Part shown: positions 16,834 through 25,056 of the stretch, one piece after another
Numbering within the stretch: position 1 is the stretch's first letter
Layout: every line of letters starts with the position of its first letter
Assembly: GCF_025642155.1 (NCBI RefSeq)
Contig: NZ_CP106798.1
Coordinates: 372,001 to 436,000, forward strand
DNA length: 64,000 nucleotides
Reading direction: 5' to 3'
Source: Streptomyces sp. HUAS 15-9
GTDB lineage: Bacteria; Actinomycetota; Actinomycetes; Streptomycetales; Streptomycetaceae
Program-made: the position numbers and the translations under genes
Notes under the pieces: generated by a model
Seen by the model: the letters and a program-made list of their open reading frames with translations, nothing else
Told to the model about the DNA's origin: nothing
The model's database searches: none

Positions 16834-18210
16834 TCAGCGGACGCCTTCGGCGCGGTACGCCGAGCCTGCCGGGGCGGAGGGCGTGTCGGCGTCGGCCTCG
16901 GCGCGGCTGAGGACTGCCGTGCGGGTGTCCGGCATGAGCACGTAGGTGATCAAGGAGACCAGCGCGCAGCCGGAGACGTACCAGAAGAACATCTTTTCGT
17001 GGCCGGCGTCCTTGAACCACAGCGCCACATATTCCGCCGTGCCGCCGAACAGGGCGTTGGCGATCGCGTACGGCAGCGCCACGCCCAGGGCCCGCACCCG
17101 GGTGGGGAAGAGCTCCGCCTTCACGGCCGCGTTGATCGAGGTGTATCCGGTGACGACGACCAGGGCCAGCAGGGACAGGCCGAGCGCCTGCCAGAAGGAG
17201 GAGACCGACCCGAGCGCGGTCATGATCGGGTACGTGCCGACGGTGCAGCCGACCGCGAAGGTGATCAGGAGCGGACGGCGGCCGATACGGTCCGACAGCA
17301 TCCCGGCGAAGGGCTGCAGCACGGCGAAGACGGACAGGGCGGCGAAGCTCACGAGGGTGGCGGTGTTCTTGGCCATGCCCGCGCTGCCGATGAGGTACTT
17401 GGTGAGATACGTGGTGTACGTGTAGTAGGCGACGGTGCCGCCCAGAGTGAGCGCCATGACCAGGCCCGCCTGGCGGCGATGCTGCCACAGCAGGGCCAGC
17501 GTGCCGCGGCCGCTGTCGTCATGGCCCGTGTCCGATTCCTCGGTGAAGGCGTCGGTTTCCTGCAGTCGGCGCCGCAGCCAGAACACCACCACGGCGAAGA
17601 GCGCCCCGAGCGCGAACGGGATGCGCCAGCCCCAGCTCTCCAACTGGTCCGTGGTGAGGGTGTGTTGCAGCGTGATCAGGACTCCCAGGCCCAGCAGCTG
17701 GCCGCAGGTCATCGACACGTACTGGAACGACGAGCCCAGCCCGCGCCGGTTGCGGGCCGAGGCCTCGGTCAGGTAGGTGGCGCTGGCAGCGTATTCGCCG
17801 CCGATGCTCAGACCCTGCAACAGTCGCGCCAGCAGCAGCACCACGGCCCCGAGGCAGCCCGCCCGGTCGTAGCCGGGTGCGACGGCGATCAGCAGGGCGG
17901 CCAGCGTCATCATGGCCACGGTGAGCGTGAGCGCGCTCTTGCGGCCGTGCCGGTCGGCGGCGCGGCCGAGCACCCAGCCGCCGACCGGTCGCATCAGGAA
18001 GCCGACCGCGAAGATCCCCGCGGTGTTCATGAGCTGGGTGGTGGGATTCTCGCCCGGGAAGAAGGAGTCGGCGAAGTAGATCGCGAAGCTGGCGTAGACG
18101 AACCAGTCGTACCACTCGACGAGGTTGCCCAGTGATCCCCCGATGAGCGCGAACCGGCGTTTCGCTCGGGCCTCGGGCGAGGTTTCGGGCATGACGGCAA
18201 AGGAGGACAT
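16834..18210 (-). CDS. MHS-family MFS transporter (alpha-ketoglutarate/citrate permease type)
   Basis: The product has 458 residues and 12 helices of the metabolite:H+ symporter branch (KgtP, ShiA, ProP). The N-terminal motif LGNLVEWYDWFVYASFAIYF, the loop RPVGGWVLGRAADRHGRKSA and LLQGLSIGGEYAASATYL are diagnostic. Substrates in this branch are di- or tricarboxylates, shikimate or betaine; 2-oxoglutarate is a reasonable guess. GGAG lies 5 bases before ATG 18210. It lies in the same direction as, and 79 bp upstream of, the two-component operon, and has a candidate response-regulator box 109 bp upstream. Confidence 0.9.
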   Translation of the reverse strand: MSSFAVMPETSPEARAKRRFALIGGSLGNLVEWYDWFVYASFAIYFADSFFPGENPTTQLMNTAGIFAVGFLMRPVGGWVLGRAADRHGRKSALTLTVAMMTLAALLIAVAPGYDRAGCLGAVVLLLARLLQGLSIGGEYAASATYLTEASARNRRGLGSSFQYVSMTCGQLLGLGVLITLQHTLTTDQLESWGWRIPFALGALFAVVVFWLRRRLQETDAFTEESDTGHDDSGRGTLALLWQHRRQAGLVMALTLGGTVAYYTYTTYLTKYLIGSAGMAKNTATLVSFAALSVFAVLQPFAGMLSDRIGRRPLLITFAVGCTVGTYPIMTALGSVSSFWQALGLSLLALVVVTGYTSINAAVKAELFPTRVRALGVALPYAIANALFGGTAEYVALWFKDAGHEKMFFWYVSGCALVSLITYVLMPDTRTAVLSRAEADADTPSAPAGSAYRAEGVR

Positions 18211-18318
18211 GGCGGCTCCGGTCCGGACGGTTCGGGGGACGGTGAACGATGCCCCTGACGGGGAGTGCGCATGAGCATGCGGCCGCCCGCCTGGCCCATC
18301 AAGATTCGGCGCCGAGAT

Positions 18319-18336
18319 CTAACATGCGGCTAACAT
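18319..18336 (-). promoter_or_regulatory. OmpR-type direct repeat upstream of MHS transporter
   Basis: CTAACAT occurs at 18319-18325 and 18330-18336, exactly 11 bp apart (ATGTTAG-CCGC-ATGTTAG toward the gene). One helical-turn spacing is the hallmark of OmpR/PhoB-family sites, and an OmpR-family regulator is encoded next to the target gene. Confidence 0.6.
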
Positions 18337-18415
18337 CCGCCGCGGTCCGCCGGCGTGCCAACTCCCCCTCGTACATCCGCAGCGCTCCCAAGGAGCGTGC
18401 TCGAAGCACTCAGGC

Positions 18416-18447
18416 ATGTTCGGCAGGCACACCGTTCCGCCGAACAT
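18416..18447 (-). terminator. Second hairpin after actP
   Basis: ATGTTCGGC (18416-18424) and GCCGAACAT (18439-18447) form a perfect 9-bp stem with a 14-base loop, just beyond the larger hairpin. It may act as a backup terminator, or as an operator since its core is a palindrome. Confidence 0.45.
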
Positions 18448-18463
18448 TCAGAGTCCGAACGTG

Positions 18464-18505
18464 TGGCGCAGGCCTCCGGGGCCATCGTTCCGGAGGCCTG
18501 CGCCA
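18464..18505 (-). terminator. Strong hairpin after actP
   Basis: TGGCGCAGGCCTCCGG (18464-18479) pairs perfectly with CCGGAGGCCTGCGCCA (18490-18505), a 16-bp stem with a 10-base loop, 80 bp downstream of the symporter stop. It is the likely end of the DUF485/actP transcript. Confidence 0.75.
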
Positions 18506-18584
18506 GTCCGTCTTCTACGAAGGACGGAGACGCCGACTGATCACCGGGCCGGTGCTGGGGCCTTCCCTTTCACAGCGGTGCGTT

Positions 18585-20177
18585 TCACGAGGCGTCGCTA
18601 CCCGCGAGCATGCGGAGTTCGAACGCCGAACGGGCAGCCGGGTGGGGTCTGCCCCTGCCCAGCACAGAGCCGAGCCATCCGAGCACGAAGGCCAGCGGGA
18701 TGGAGACAATGCTCGGATACTTCAGCGGGAACACGGCGAAGTCCATGCTGGGGAACAACGCCGACGGGGTTCCGGACACGGCTGGGGAGAACACCGCCAG
18801 GGACACCGAGCAGATCAGGCCGCCGTAGATACTCCACACCGCTCCGGTGGTGGTGAAGCCCCGCCAGTACAGGCCGTACAGCAGCGCGGGAAGGATGGCC
18901 GAAGCGGCGACGGCGAAGGCCAGCCCGGCGGCGAAGGACACGTTGAGGCGCGTGGCCCACAGGGAAAGGGCCGTCGCCGTGCAGCCGATCAGCACCACCG
19001 AGACCCGGGCCACCAGCACTTCCTGGGAGTCGGTGGCTCGGCCCTTCCTGATCACCACACCGTAGATGTCGTGCGCCACCGAGGTGGCGGCTGCCAGGGC
19101 CACGCCCGCCACGACGGCCAGGATGGTCGCGAACGCCACGCAGGACATCACCGTCAGCAGCAGTGACCCACCGAGGGAACCGCCCAGCAGCAAAGTGGCC
19201 GTATTCCCGGAGGTATTGCCGCTCGTGATCGCCTGGGGGCCCAGTACGGCTGCCGCGCCGAACCCCAGTACTCCGGCGATCAGACAGAAGACGCACGTCA
19301 GGACGGCCGTCCATTGGACGGAACGTCGGGCGGCGCGTGCGTTGGGCACCACGCACAGGCGCAGCAGGAGATGTGGGAGGCCGGCAGCCCCGAGCACCGC
19401 GCCCAGTTGGAGGCTCAGCGAGTCCAGCTTTTCGGTGTCACCGCCCAGGGACCGTGCTCCGGGCGCCAGGTAGTGCTCGCCGACGCCGCTGCGGTGGGCC
19501 GCGGCCTCGAGCAGGTCGCTGGGGTTCCAGCCGAACTTCGCCAGTACGAGCAGGGCCAGGTATGCGCTGGCGACCATCAGGAAGGCGGCTTTGAAGCACT
19601 GCACCAGCGTCGCTCCATGCATACCGCTGAGGGCCACGTAGATGATCATCAGGATGCCGAGGAACAGCATCATGAAGTGCTGGGCGACTGATCCGGTGAT
19701 GCCGAGCAGAGGGGCGGCGAGGGCGCCGGCGCCCACCAGTTGCGCGGTCAGATAGAACAGGGAGATCACCAGGGTGGCGAGCCCCAGGGCCAAGTGGACG
19801 GGGCGAGGCCGGAGATGGTGCGCCAGCACGTCGCCGACCGTGAAGCGGCCCGTGTTGTGATACGGCTCTGCGATCAGCAGGAGAATGACGGCCCAGGCGA
19901 CGATGGGGCCGAGCAGATAGGGGATGCCGTCGAACCCGGCGAGGGCGATCAGCCCGGGAGTGCCCAACAGCGTCGCGGCGGAGATGAAGTCACCGAACAA
20001 CGCGATCCCGTTGCGGGCGGAGGACAGGCGGCCACCGCTGACGAAGAAGCGGCGGGGCGTGTCCGCTTGCGAGGCGTCCAGCAGGGAGATGAGCACGACG
20101 GCTACGACGAACACCGCGAAGACGGTGATGACAAGTCCGGTGTGGGTCGCCTGGGCGAGCACGGAGGCAGTGTTCAA
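18585..20177 (-). CDS. actP: Sodium:solute symporter, ActP/MctC (acetate/monocarboxylate) type
   Basis: The product has 530 residues and 13-14 helices of the SSS family. The ADTPRRFFVSGGRLSSARNG segment and GDFISAATLLGTPGLIALAG match cation/acetate symporters (ActP, MctC) that import acetate, propionate or pyruvate. The start is TTG 20177. GGAGGAG immediately precedes it, and its bases overlap the stop of the DUF485 gene (TTGA), the arrangement usual for DUF485-actP pairs. The spacing from GGAGGAG is short, so GTG 20162 is a fallback. Control by the TetR protein encoded just upstream is suggested by a 29-bp palindrome in front of the operon. Confidence 0.9.
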   Translation of the reverse strand: MNTASVLAQATHTGLVITVFAVFVVAVVLISLLDASQADTPRRFFVSGGRLSSARNGIALFGDFISAATLLGTPGLIALAGFDGIPYLLGPIVAWAVILLLIAEPYHNTGRFTVGDVLAHHLRPRPVHLALGLATLVISLFYLTAQLVGAGALAAPLLGITGSVAQHFMMLFLGILMIIYVALSGMHGATLVQCFKAAFLMVASAYLALLVLAKFGWNPSDLLEAAAHRSGVGEHYLAPGARSLGGDTEKLDSLSLQLGAVLGAAGLPHLLLRLCVVPNARAARRSVQWTAVLTCVFCLIAGVLGFGAAAVLGPQAITSGNTSGNTATLLLGGSLGGSLLLTVMSCVAFATILAVVAGVALAAATSVAHDIYGVVIRKGRATDSQEVLVARVSVVLIGCTATALSLWATRLNVSFAAGLAFAVAASAILPALLYGLYWRGFTTTGAVWSIYGGLICSVSLAVFSPAVSGTPSALFPSMDFAVFPLKYPSIVSIPLAFVLGWLGSVLGRGRPHPAARSAFELRMLAGSDAS

Positions 20178-20563
20178 CGCTCCTCCCCGCGGTACCCGAG
20201 CCCGGCGCGGGCCCTTTCGACGAGCGGGTCCACGGTGGTGCGTGCGTATCGCGCGTACCACCGGCAGACCGCGAGCGTGGTGCCGCACTGCAGCAGCGCC
20301 AGCGCCAGCCCGACGTTCACATGACCGACGACTCTGAGCGCCATCACGTCTGCCGCCGTGCTCGCCAGAACGGCGTTGAGCAGGTACAGGCCGACAACGG
20401 CGACGGCGACGGGGGCGATCCGGGAGCGGCGCGCGGCGCGCAGTCCGGCGAGAGAAGCCATCGCCTCGGACGTGGGGCCCTCTTCGGGTGTTCGCCCCAT
20501 GGGGGACGGCGGTCGTCTTCGTGGCTCGTGCAGCCCGTGGGTCGGCTCATGGATTCCGGACAC
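20174..20563 (-). CDS. DUF485 membrane protein, partner of ActP
   Basis: From GTG 20563 the product has 129 residues: about 45 hydrophilic residues, then two transmembrane helices (PVAVAVVGLYLLNAVLA and ALRVVGHVNVGLALALLQCG) and the closing YARYARTTVDPLVERAR, which matches the DUF485 consensus. DUF485 proteins (YjcH in E. coli) sit directly upstream of acetate symporters and are thought to assist them. AAGGAG lies 8 bases before the GTG and decides the start. Its stop overlaps the actP start. The 29-bp palindrome lies 61 bp upstream. Confidence 0.85.
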   Translation of the reverse strand: MSGIHEPTHGLHEPRRRPPSPMGRTPEEGPTSEAMASLAGLRAARRSRIAPVAVAVVGLYLLNAVLASTAADVMALRVVGHVNVGLALALLQCGTTLAVCRWYARYARTTVDPLVERARAGLGYRGEER

Positions 20564-20623
20564 GACATCAACTCCTTGCTGAGAGCGGTGGCGCGTGGTC
20601 GTGTCCGCACCGGGGTCTTGCAC

Positions 20624-20652
20624 CCCACAACCGAACGCCGTTCGGTTGTGGG
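20624..20652. promoter_or_regulatory. 29-bp perfect palindrome upstream of DUF485/actP
   Basis: CCCACAACCGAACG, one central C, then CGTTCGGTTGTGGG: 14-bp arms, fully symmetric. Its core CCGAACGCCGTTCGG recurs with two changes (CCGAACACCGCTCGG) in front of the neighbouring TetR gene, so TetR binding and repression of the symporter operon is likely. Confidence 0.78.
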
Positions 20653-20768
20653 AGCTTAGAGCGGGTCGCACCGCCGTACAAGGCATAGGTGCGTAACGTC
20701 GGCGGAAAGTCGGTGACGGGCAGGGCGGGGCCGCAAGCCGTGCGGGCGGTCCAGCCGCCCGGACGTCC

Positions 20769-21422
20769 TCAAGCGCCCTCGACGGACCCTTGAGGCGTGG
20801 CGACGCGCGTGTGCAGGCGGTCGAGGCCGTCGAGGAACATCTCCAGGGCCAGTTCAAAACTGTCCCGGTCGATGGTGTCGGCGTGGTCACGCAGGCGGTG
20901 CGCGTCCATCAGGTGCGCATAGCGCTCGACGTAGACCTGCGCCTCGCCCTCGAACCCGCGCGCGAACGAGGTCATCGCCGATCCGATCACCAGATACTTG
21001 GTCGAGGCCCCGATCATCGTGGCGTACCGCGGCGGCCATCCGGCCCCCACCAGACCGCCGTGGACGGCATCGGCGCGCCGCAGCGATGCCTCACGGCGGG
21101 CCGGTCCGTACGCCAGGAACGGCACGATGTGGGGATGGGCGGCGAGGGCGGCGCGGTAGGACCGGGCCCAGGACGCCACGGCGTGCCGCCAGTCGCGGGT
21201 CTCGAAGGCGGAGACGTCCACGCTCTCCATGATGGTGTTGGCGACATCGTGAAGGACGTCGTCCTTGGTCCTGACGTGCTCGTACAGCGAGGAGACCTGG
21301 ACGCCGAGCTCCCCGGCGAGTTTGCGCATCGACAACTCGCCGAGCCCGTCACGGTCCACGATGGCCAGTGCCGCGGCGCAGATCCGTGCCCGGCTGAGGA
21401 TCGGCCTGATCGGTCGGACCAC
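20769..21422 (-). CDS. TetR/AcrR family regulator (TetR_C_1 type)
   Basis: From GTG 21422 the product has 217 residues. The HTH region is ELSMRKLAGELGVQVSSLYE followed by HVRTKDDVLHDVA. The C-terminal ligand domain resembles TetR_C_1. GGGGG lies 7 bases before GTG 21422; the frame extends to 21509 but that stretch carries promoter-like TATACGAC. It is encoded in the same direction as the DUF485/actP operon, and matching palindromes precede both, so it probably represses the symporter and itself. The inducer is unknown. Confidence 0.88.
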   Translation of the reverse strand: MVRPIRPILSRARICAAALAIVDRDGLGELSMRKLAGELGVQVSSLYEHVRTKDDVLHDVANTIMESVDVSAFETRDWRHAVASWARSYRAALAAHPHIVPFLAYGPARREASLRRADAVHGGLVGAGWPPRYATMIGASTKYLVIGSAMTSFARGFEGEAQVYVERYAHLMDAHRLRDHADTIDRDSFELALEMFLDGLDRLHTRVATPQGSVEGA

Positions 21423-21501
21423 CGCTGCACCCCCGTATCGCCCCGCGCCCCCTCTTGGTAGCGCCGTGACTGTCGTATACACGGTACCCGTGCTCCGATA
21501 A

Positions 21502-21516
21502 CCGAACACCGCTCGG
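21502..21516. promoter_or_regulatory. Operator-like palindrome upstream of TetR gene
   Basis: CCGAACACCGCTCGG differs at two positions from the core of the 29-bp palindrome at 20624-20652. It lies about 80 bp before GTG 21422, consistent with autoregulation. Confidence 0.55.
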
Positions 21517-21608
21517 GGTGCAAAAACCGATCTCTCAGCGATTGGCTTGCTAAGCGTTCAGCCAGTCTCCTATCGTGGGCGCCTCCGCACCTCACGTTGG
21601 AGGTCTCG

Positions 21609-22214
21609 ATGTCACAGCCCCACGAATCCGCCGAGCAGGCTCAACCGCGGCTGATGCCACTCCCCGAGGAGCACTGGGACGCACGGACCCGAACGCTGCT
21701 GGCCACCGCGGCTCGCGACCCTGGGGGCCGGATCCCGAACATCTTCACCACGCTCGTGCGCCATCCCGACCTCTACGAGCAGTTCATGCCCTTCGGGGGT
21801 CAGTTGCTCCGTAGCGGGCGCCTGCCGGGCCGGCTCCGCGAGTTGCTGATCCTGCGTACCGCCCGCAACACCGGCGCCCAGTACGAGTGGGGACGACACC
21901 TTCCTCTCGCCAAAGCCACAGGTATCACGGATGCGGACATCGACAGCCTCACCGAGGGACCCGAGGCCCGCGGCTGGACAGACCTCGAAAGACACCTGAT
22001 CCGGGCGGCGGACGAACTGAACGGCCACGCGAGGCTGTCCGACGCCACCTGGGAGGTTCTGGCCGAGCACTTCACCGACGCCGAACTGATCGAGATCGTC
22101 ATGCTGGTCGGGCAGTACCACATGGTGGCGTTCTTCCTGAACACCACCGGCGTGGAACTGGATCCGGGTTTCGACAGCACAGGCTTTGCTGAAGGAGGCC
22201 CAACCCATGGGTGA
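21609..22214 (+). CDS. Carboxymuconolactone decarboxylase (CMD/AhpD-like) family protein
   Basis: The product has 201 residues. The CMD fold is seen in GGQLLRSGRLPGRLRELLIL and RTARNTGAQYEWGRHLPLAK. The usual CxxC redox pair of AhpD is absent, so peroxidase activity like AhpD's is unlikely; lactone or keto-acid chemistry is more probable. GGAGG lies 5 bases before ATG 21609. It overlaps the SDR gene by 8 bp, so the two form an operon. An imperfect palindrome GCTAAGCGTTCAGC (21549-21562) in its promoter could be a TetR operator. Confidence 0.85.
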   Translation: MSQPHESAEQAQPRLMPLPEEHWDARTRTLLATAARDPGGRIPNIFTTLVRHPDLYEQFMPFGGQLLRSGRLPGRLRELLILRTARNTGAQYEWGRHLPLAKATGITDADIDSLTEGPEARGWTDLERHLIRAADELNGHARLSDATWEVLAEHFTDAELIEIVMLVGQYHMVAFFLNTTGVELDPGFDSTGFAEGGPTHG

Positions 22215-23010
22215 AAGGAACCTCGAACAGGCGGCCCGTCGGCTGGCCGGCCGCAAAGTACTGGTGGTCGGCGCCGGCACCCGTCCCGACGGCGACCCGC
22301 ACGCGCCCGTCGGCAACGGCCGCGCGATCGCCGTCCTCGCCGCCCGGGAGGGCGCCGACGTCGCCTGCGCCGACGTGGCCGTTCCGGCCGCCGTCGCGAC
22401 TGCCGAACTGGTCCGCGCCGAAGGGACGTCGGGTATCGCCGTGGCGGGTGACGCCACGGATGCCGGACAGTCGGCGGCCATGGTCGCCGAGGCGGTCCGC
22501 GGGCTGGGCGGTCTGGATTCGCTCGTGGTCAACGTGGGCGTGGGTCTCGGCTCCGGGCTGGAGGGCTCGTCGCCCGAGGAGTGGGACCGTGTGCTCTCAC
22601 TGAACCTGCGCGCGCCCTTTCTGGCCGCCCGCCACGGGCTTCCCGTCATGACCGACGGAGGCTCCCTCGTCTTCATCGGATCGGTCGCCGGATTGCGTGC
22701 CGCCACCAACTCACCGGCCTACGACAGTTCCAAGGCCGGTCTTTTCGGGCTCACCCGCCATGTCGCCAAGGAGGGAGCGGCGCGCAGTATCCGGGCCAAC
22801 CTGGTCGTTCCCGGCCTGATCGACACCCCGATGGGACGACAGGCCACCACCAAGCGGGCCTCCCGAGCGGCCTCCTTCGAGCGCATCCCGCTGGGCCGCC
22901 AGGGCAGCGCCTGGGAGGTCGCGGAAGCTGTCACGTTTCTGCTCTCCGACCGCGCCTCGTACATCACGGGCCAGAGCCTGGTGGTCGATGGCGGGCTCAG
23001 CGCCGTGTGA
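22207..23010 (+). CDS. SDR-family oxidoreductase
   Basis: The product has 267 residues and is a classical short-chain dehydrogenase. The nucleotide-binding region VLVVGAGTRPDGDPHAPVGN replaces the usual TGxxxGIG with a looser variant. The active site is SVAGLRAATNSPAYDSSKAG (Ser, then YxxxK). The C-terminus ITGQSLVVDGGLSAV is typical. GGAGG lies 8 bases before ATG 22207, inside the end of the CMD gene. The operon with a CMD protein and nearby TetR suggests catabolism of a cyclic or aromatic compound. The substrate and cofactor cannot be read from the sequence. Confidence 0.88.
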   Translation: MGERNLEQAARRLAGRKVLVVGAGTRPDGDPHAPVGNGRAIAVLAAREGADVACADVAVPAAVATAELVRAEGTSGIAVAGDATDAGQSAAMVAEAVRGLGGLDSLVVNVGVGLGSGLEGSSPEEWDRVLSLNLRAPFLAARHGLPVMTDGGSLVFIGSVAGLRAATNSPAYDSSKAGLFGLTRHVAKEGAARSIRANLVVPGLIDTPMGRQATTKRASRAASFERIPLGRQGSAWEVAEAVTFLLSDRASYITGQSLVVDGGLSAV

Positions 23011-23079
23011 CGCGCATTGTCCCCGTCCTTCGTCCCCCGTCGGCCGCCGCACGCTGCGACGCGGCGGCCGACCGGCGGC

Positions 23080-23739
23080 TCAGCCGTCGCCTCGCGTCGG
23101 CGAAAGCCCGAGCACCAGCATCTCGTGGGCGGCGCGTCCGATGTCCGCCAGGCGGGTTCGTGCAGAGTCCAATTGGTGCTGCAGGAGCACACCCCGAGCG
23201 ATGCTCTCCACCAAGAACGCCTGCGCGACCACGTCCACGTCCGGGCGGATGCTCCCGTCGGAGATGCCCCTTCGGATGTCCTCCTCGACGCCACTGCGTA
23301 CGAGACTGAGATGGTCGGCCATCAAACCCTTGACCCCGTCATCGCTACCGACCGCTTCGACGAGCAGCACCAGCAACGCCCGCGCCCGTACCCCCGGCTC
23401 GGGCTCCGCCAGACGGGCGAAGAGTTGGTCGAGCTTGGCCAGCACAACCTCCAGTCCGCTCATCCGGGCGTACCCGAGCCGGGCCCGGAGCAGGTCGATG
23501 AACGACTCGCGGATGTCCGCGACAACGGCCTCGACGAGCCCGGCCTTGGACGTGAAGTGGTAGTTGACCATGCCACGGCTGACGCCCGCACGATCGCCGA
23601 CCTTCGCCACCGTGAGGCCGCGGTAACCCTGCTCCGCGAGAATCTCCAACGCCGCGTCCAAGAGCCTGCGACGGGAGGCCTCCCGCTGGTCGTCGCGCTT
23701 GGTCGGGGGGCGTCGGGCCGCCACGGTTCGTTCGCTCAT
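23080..23739 (-). CDS. TetR/AcrR family regulator
   Basis: From ATG 23739 the product has 219 residues: a short basic tail, then the HTH (GLTVAKVGDRAGVSRGMVNY, HFTSKAGLVEAVV) and a mainly helical ligand domain. There is no ribosome-binding site; CATACT lies 9 bases before the ATG, so a leaderless transcript is possible. GTG 23772 would add 11 residues. It is convergent with the CMD/SDR operon and its stop lies 69 bp from the SDR stop, so it may regulate that operon. The BetI-like HTH does not settle its target. Confidence 0.87.
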   Translation of the reverse strand: MSERTVAARRPPTKRDDQREASRRRLLDAALEILAEQGYRGLTVAKVGDRAGVSRGMVNYHFTSKAGLVEAVVADIRESFIDLLRARLGYARMSGLEVVLAKLDQLFARLAEPEPGVRARALLVLLVEAVGSDDGVKGLMADHLSLVRSGVEEDIRRGISDGSIRPDVDVVAQAFLVESIARGVLLQHQLDSARTRLADIGRAAHEMLVLGLSPTRGDG

Positions 23740-23867
23740 CGCAGCAGCAGTATGCCATCGACGGTCCGTCACGGGAGGTGGCGATCACCCTGCCGGTGTC
23801 TGCTGTCCTCGCCCTCCCTGGGCTCCTGGCCGACGACGCACCCGCGGCTGCGGGGGCCTGCGCGACG

Positions 23868-24290
23868 TCATGCGGAGGCCGCGATGCCGAGCTCGGCAAG
23901 CAGGCCGCGCACGCGCTGCTCGACGGCGTCCCGGATCGGCCGTACCGCGTCGACGCCCTGGCCGGCGGGGTCGTCCAGCTGCCAGTCCAGGTATCGCCTG
24001 CCGGGGAAGACCGGGCAGGCGTCCCCGCAGCCCATGGTGATGACCACGTCCGAGGACCGCACTGCCTCCGTGGTGAGGACCTTCGGCGTCCGGGCGGAGA
24101 TGTCGATGCCGACCTCCTTCATCGCCTCCACGACCGCCGGGTTGACGGAGTCGGCGGGCGCGGAGCCCGCCGAGCGGACCTCGACCCGGTCACCGGCGAG
24201 ATGGGTGAGGAAGGCGGCGCCCATCTGGGAGCGGCCGGCGTTGTGGACGCAGACGAACAGCACCGACGGGCGCGGGGCGGAAGTGCTCAT
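23868..24290 (-). CDS. arsC: Arsenate reductase, low-molecular-weight phosphatase type
   Basis: The product has 140 residues. The P-loop VCVHNAGRSQM (CX5R) near the N-terminus is the catalytic site of LMW-PTP-like arsenate reductases. SAGSAPADSVNPAVVEAMKE, TMGCGDACPVFPGRRYLDW and the following Asp-Pro complete the family pattern. It reduces arsenate to arsenite using thioredoxin or, in actinomycetes, mycothiol/mycoredoxin. It is the last gene of an arsR-aquaporin-arsC operon, 31 bp after the aquaporin. No Acr3 or ArsB pump is adjacent, so the aquaporin may carry the arsenite out. Confidence 0.93.
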   Translation of the reverse strand: MSTSAPRPSVLFVCVHNAGRSQMGAAFLTHLAGDRVEVRSAGSAPADSVNPAVVEAMKEVGIDISARTPKVLTTEAVRSSDVVITMGCGDACPVFPGRRYLDWQLDDPAGQGVDAVRPIRDAVEQRVRGLLAELGIAASA

Positions 24291-24321
24291 GGCGGGGTCC
24301 TTCTCGAAGCGTGAGGTGTGG

Positions 24322-25056
24322 TCAGGAGGAGGCGAGCTCGGGTTCGCCGTGCGCGGCGGCCTCGCGGCGCACCGGGGTGGGGTTCGGGCCGTGGACGGCG
24401 GCCACGATGCCCAAACCGAGTGCGGCGCCCAGCAGTTGGGCGGCGATGAACGGGGCGACGGAGGCGGGGGCGATCCCGGCGAAGGTGTCGGTGAAGGCCC
24501 GGCCGACGGTCACCGCCGGGTTGGCGAAGGAGGTGGAGGAGGTGAACCAGTAGGCGGCCCCGATGTAGCCGGCCACCGCGACCGGTCCGAGGGCGGCCCG
24601 GCGGATGCGCTCCAGGCCGAGGACCAGGGCGACGAGCCCGGCGGTCGCCACGATTTCCCCGAGCCACAGATGGCCGGCCGACCGGTCGTGGGTGGAGAGC
24701 TTCACCAGCGGCTTGGCGAACATCGCGTCGGCCAGGACGGCACCCCCGATCGCGCCGCAGATCTGGGCGGGCACGTACGCGGCGACATCACGAACGGTGA
24801 GGCCGCCGGCGTCGCGGCGGCCGGTGAACCAGGCGGCGAGGGTGACGGCGGGGTTGAAATGCGCGCCGGAGACCGGCTCGAACAGGGCGATCAGCACGCC
24901 CAGGCCGAAGACGGTGGCAAGGGAGTTGGCGAGCAGTTGTACGCCGACGTCTCGCGACAGTTCGGTGGCCTGGATGCCCGAGCCGACCACCACCGCGACC
25001 AGCAGCCCGGTCCCGATCGCCTCGGCCGCGGCGCGGCGGACGAGCGGCGCGCTCAC
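24322..25056 (-). CDS. MIP/aquaporin family channel in arsenic operon
   Basis: The product has 244 residues, six helices and both half-helix NPA motifs (AHFNPAVTLAAW and SFANPAVTVGRAF), so it is a complete aquaglyceroporin-type channel. Starting at GTG 25056 it overlaps the arsR stop (GTGA). Aquaporins fused into ars operons (AqpS in Sinorhizobium) let arsenite leave the cell down its gradient after ArsC has reduced arsenate. The same role is inferred here because no dedicated pump gene is present in the cluster. Confidence 0.9.
   Translation of the reverse strand: MSAPLVRRAAAEAIGTGLLVAVVVGSGIQATELSRDVGVQLLANSLATVFGLGVLIALFEPVSGAHFNPAVTLAAWFTGRRDAGGLTVRDVAAYVPAQICGAIGGAVLADAMFAKPLVKLSTHDRSAGHLWLGEIVATAGLVALVLGLERIRRAALGPVAVAGYIGAAYWFTSSTSFANPAVTVGRAFTDTFAGIAPASVAPFIAAQLLGAALGLGIVAAVHGPNPTPVRREAAAHGEPELASS

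Larger units (their letters stand above)
18211..18584. other. Intergenic region between symporter 3' end and MHS transporter promoter
   Basis: 374 bp without a gene. The lower part (18211-18345) is the promoter region of the MHS transporter with the CTAACAT repeats. The upper part holds two strong hairpins (18416-18447 and 18464-18505), best read as terminators of the DUF485/actP transcript. Confidence 0.6.

Noticed and set aside
16504..18135. 543-codon open plus-strand frame opposite the MHS transporter
   Set aside because: GC-rich antisense frame of a well-identified transporter; its translation is charged and repetitive without a domain.
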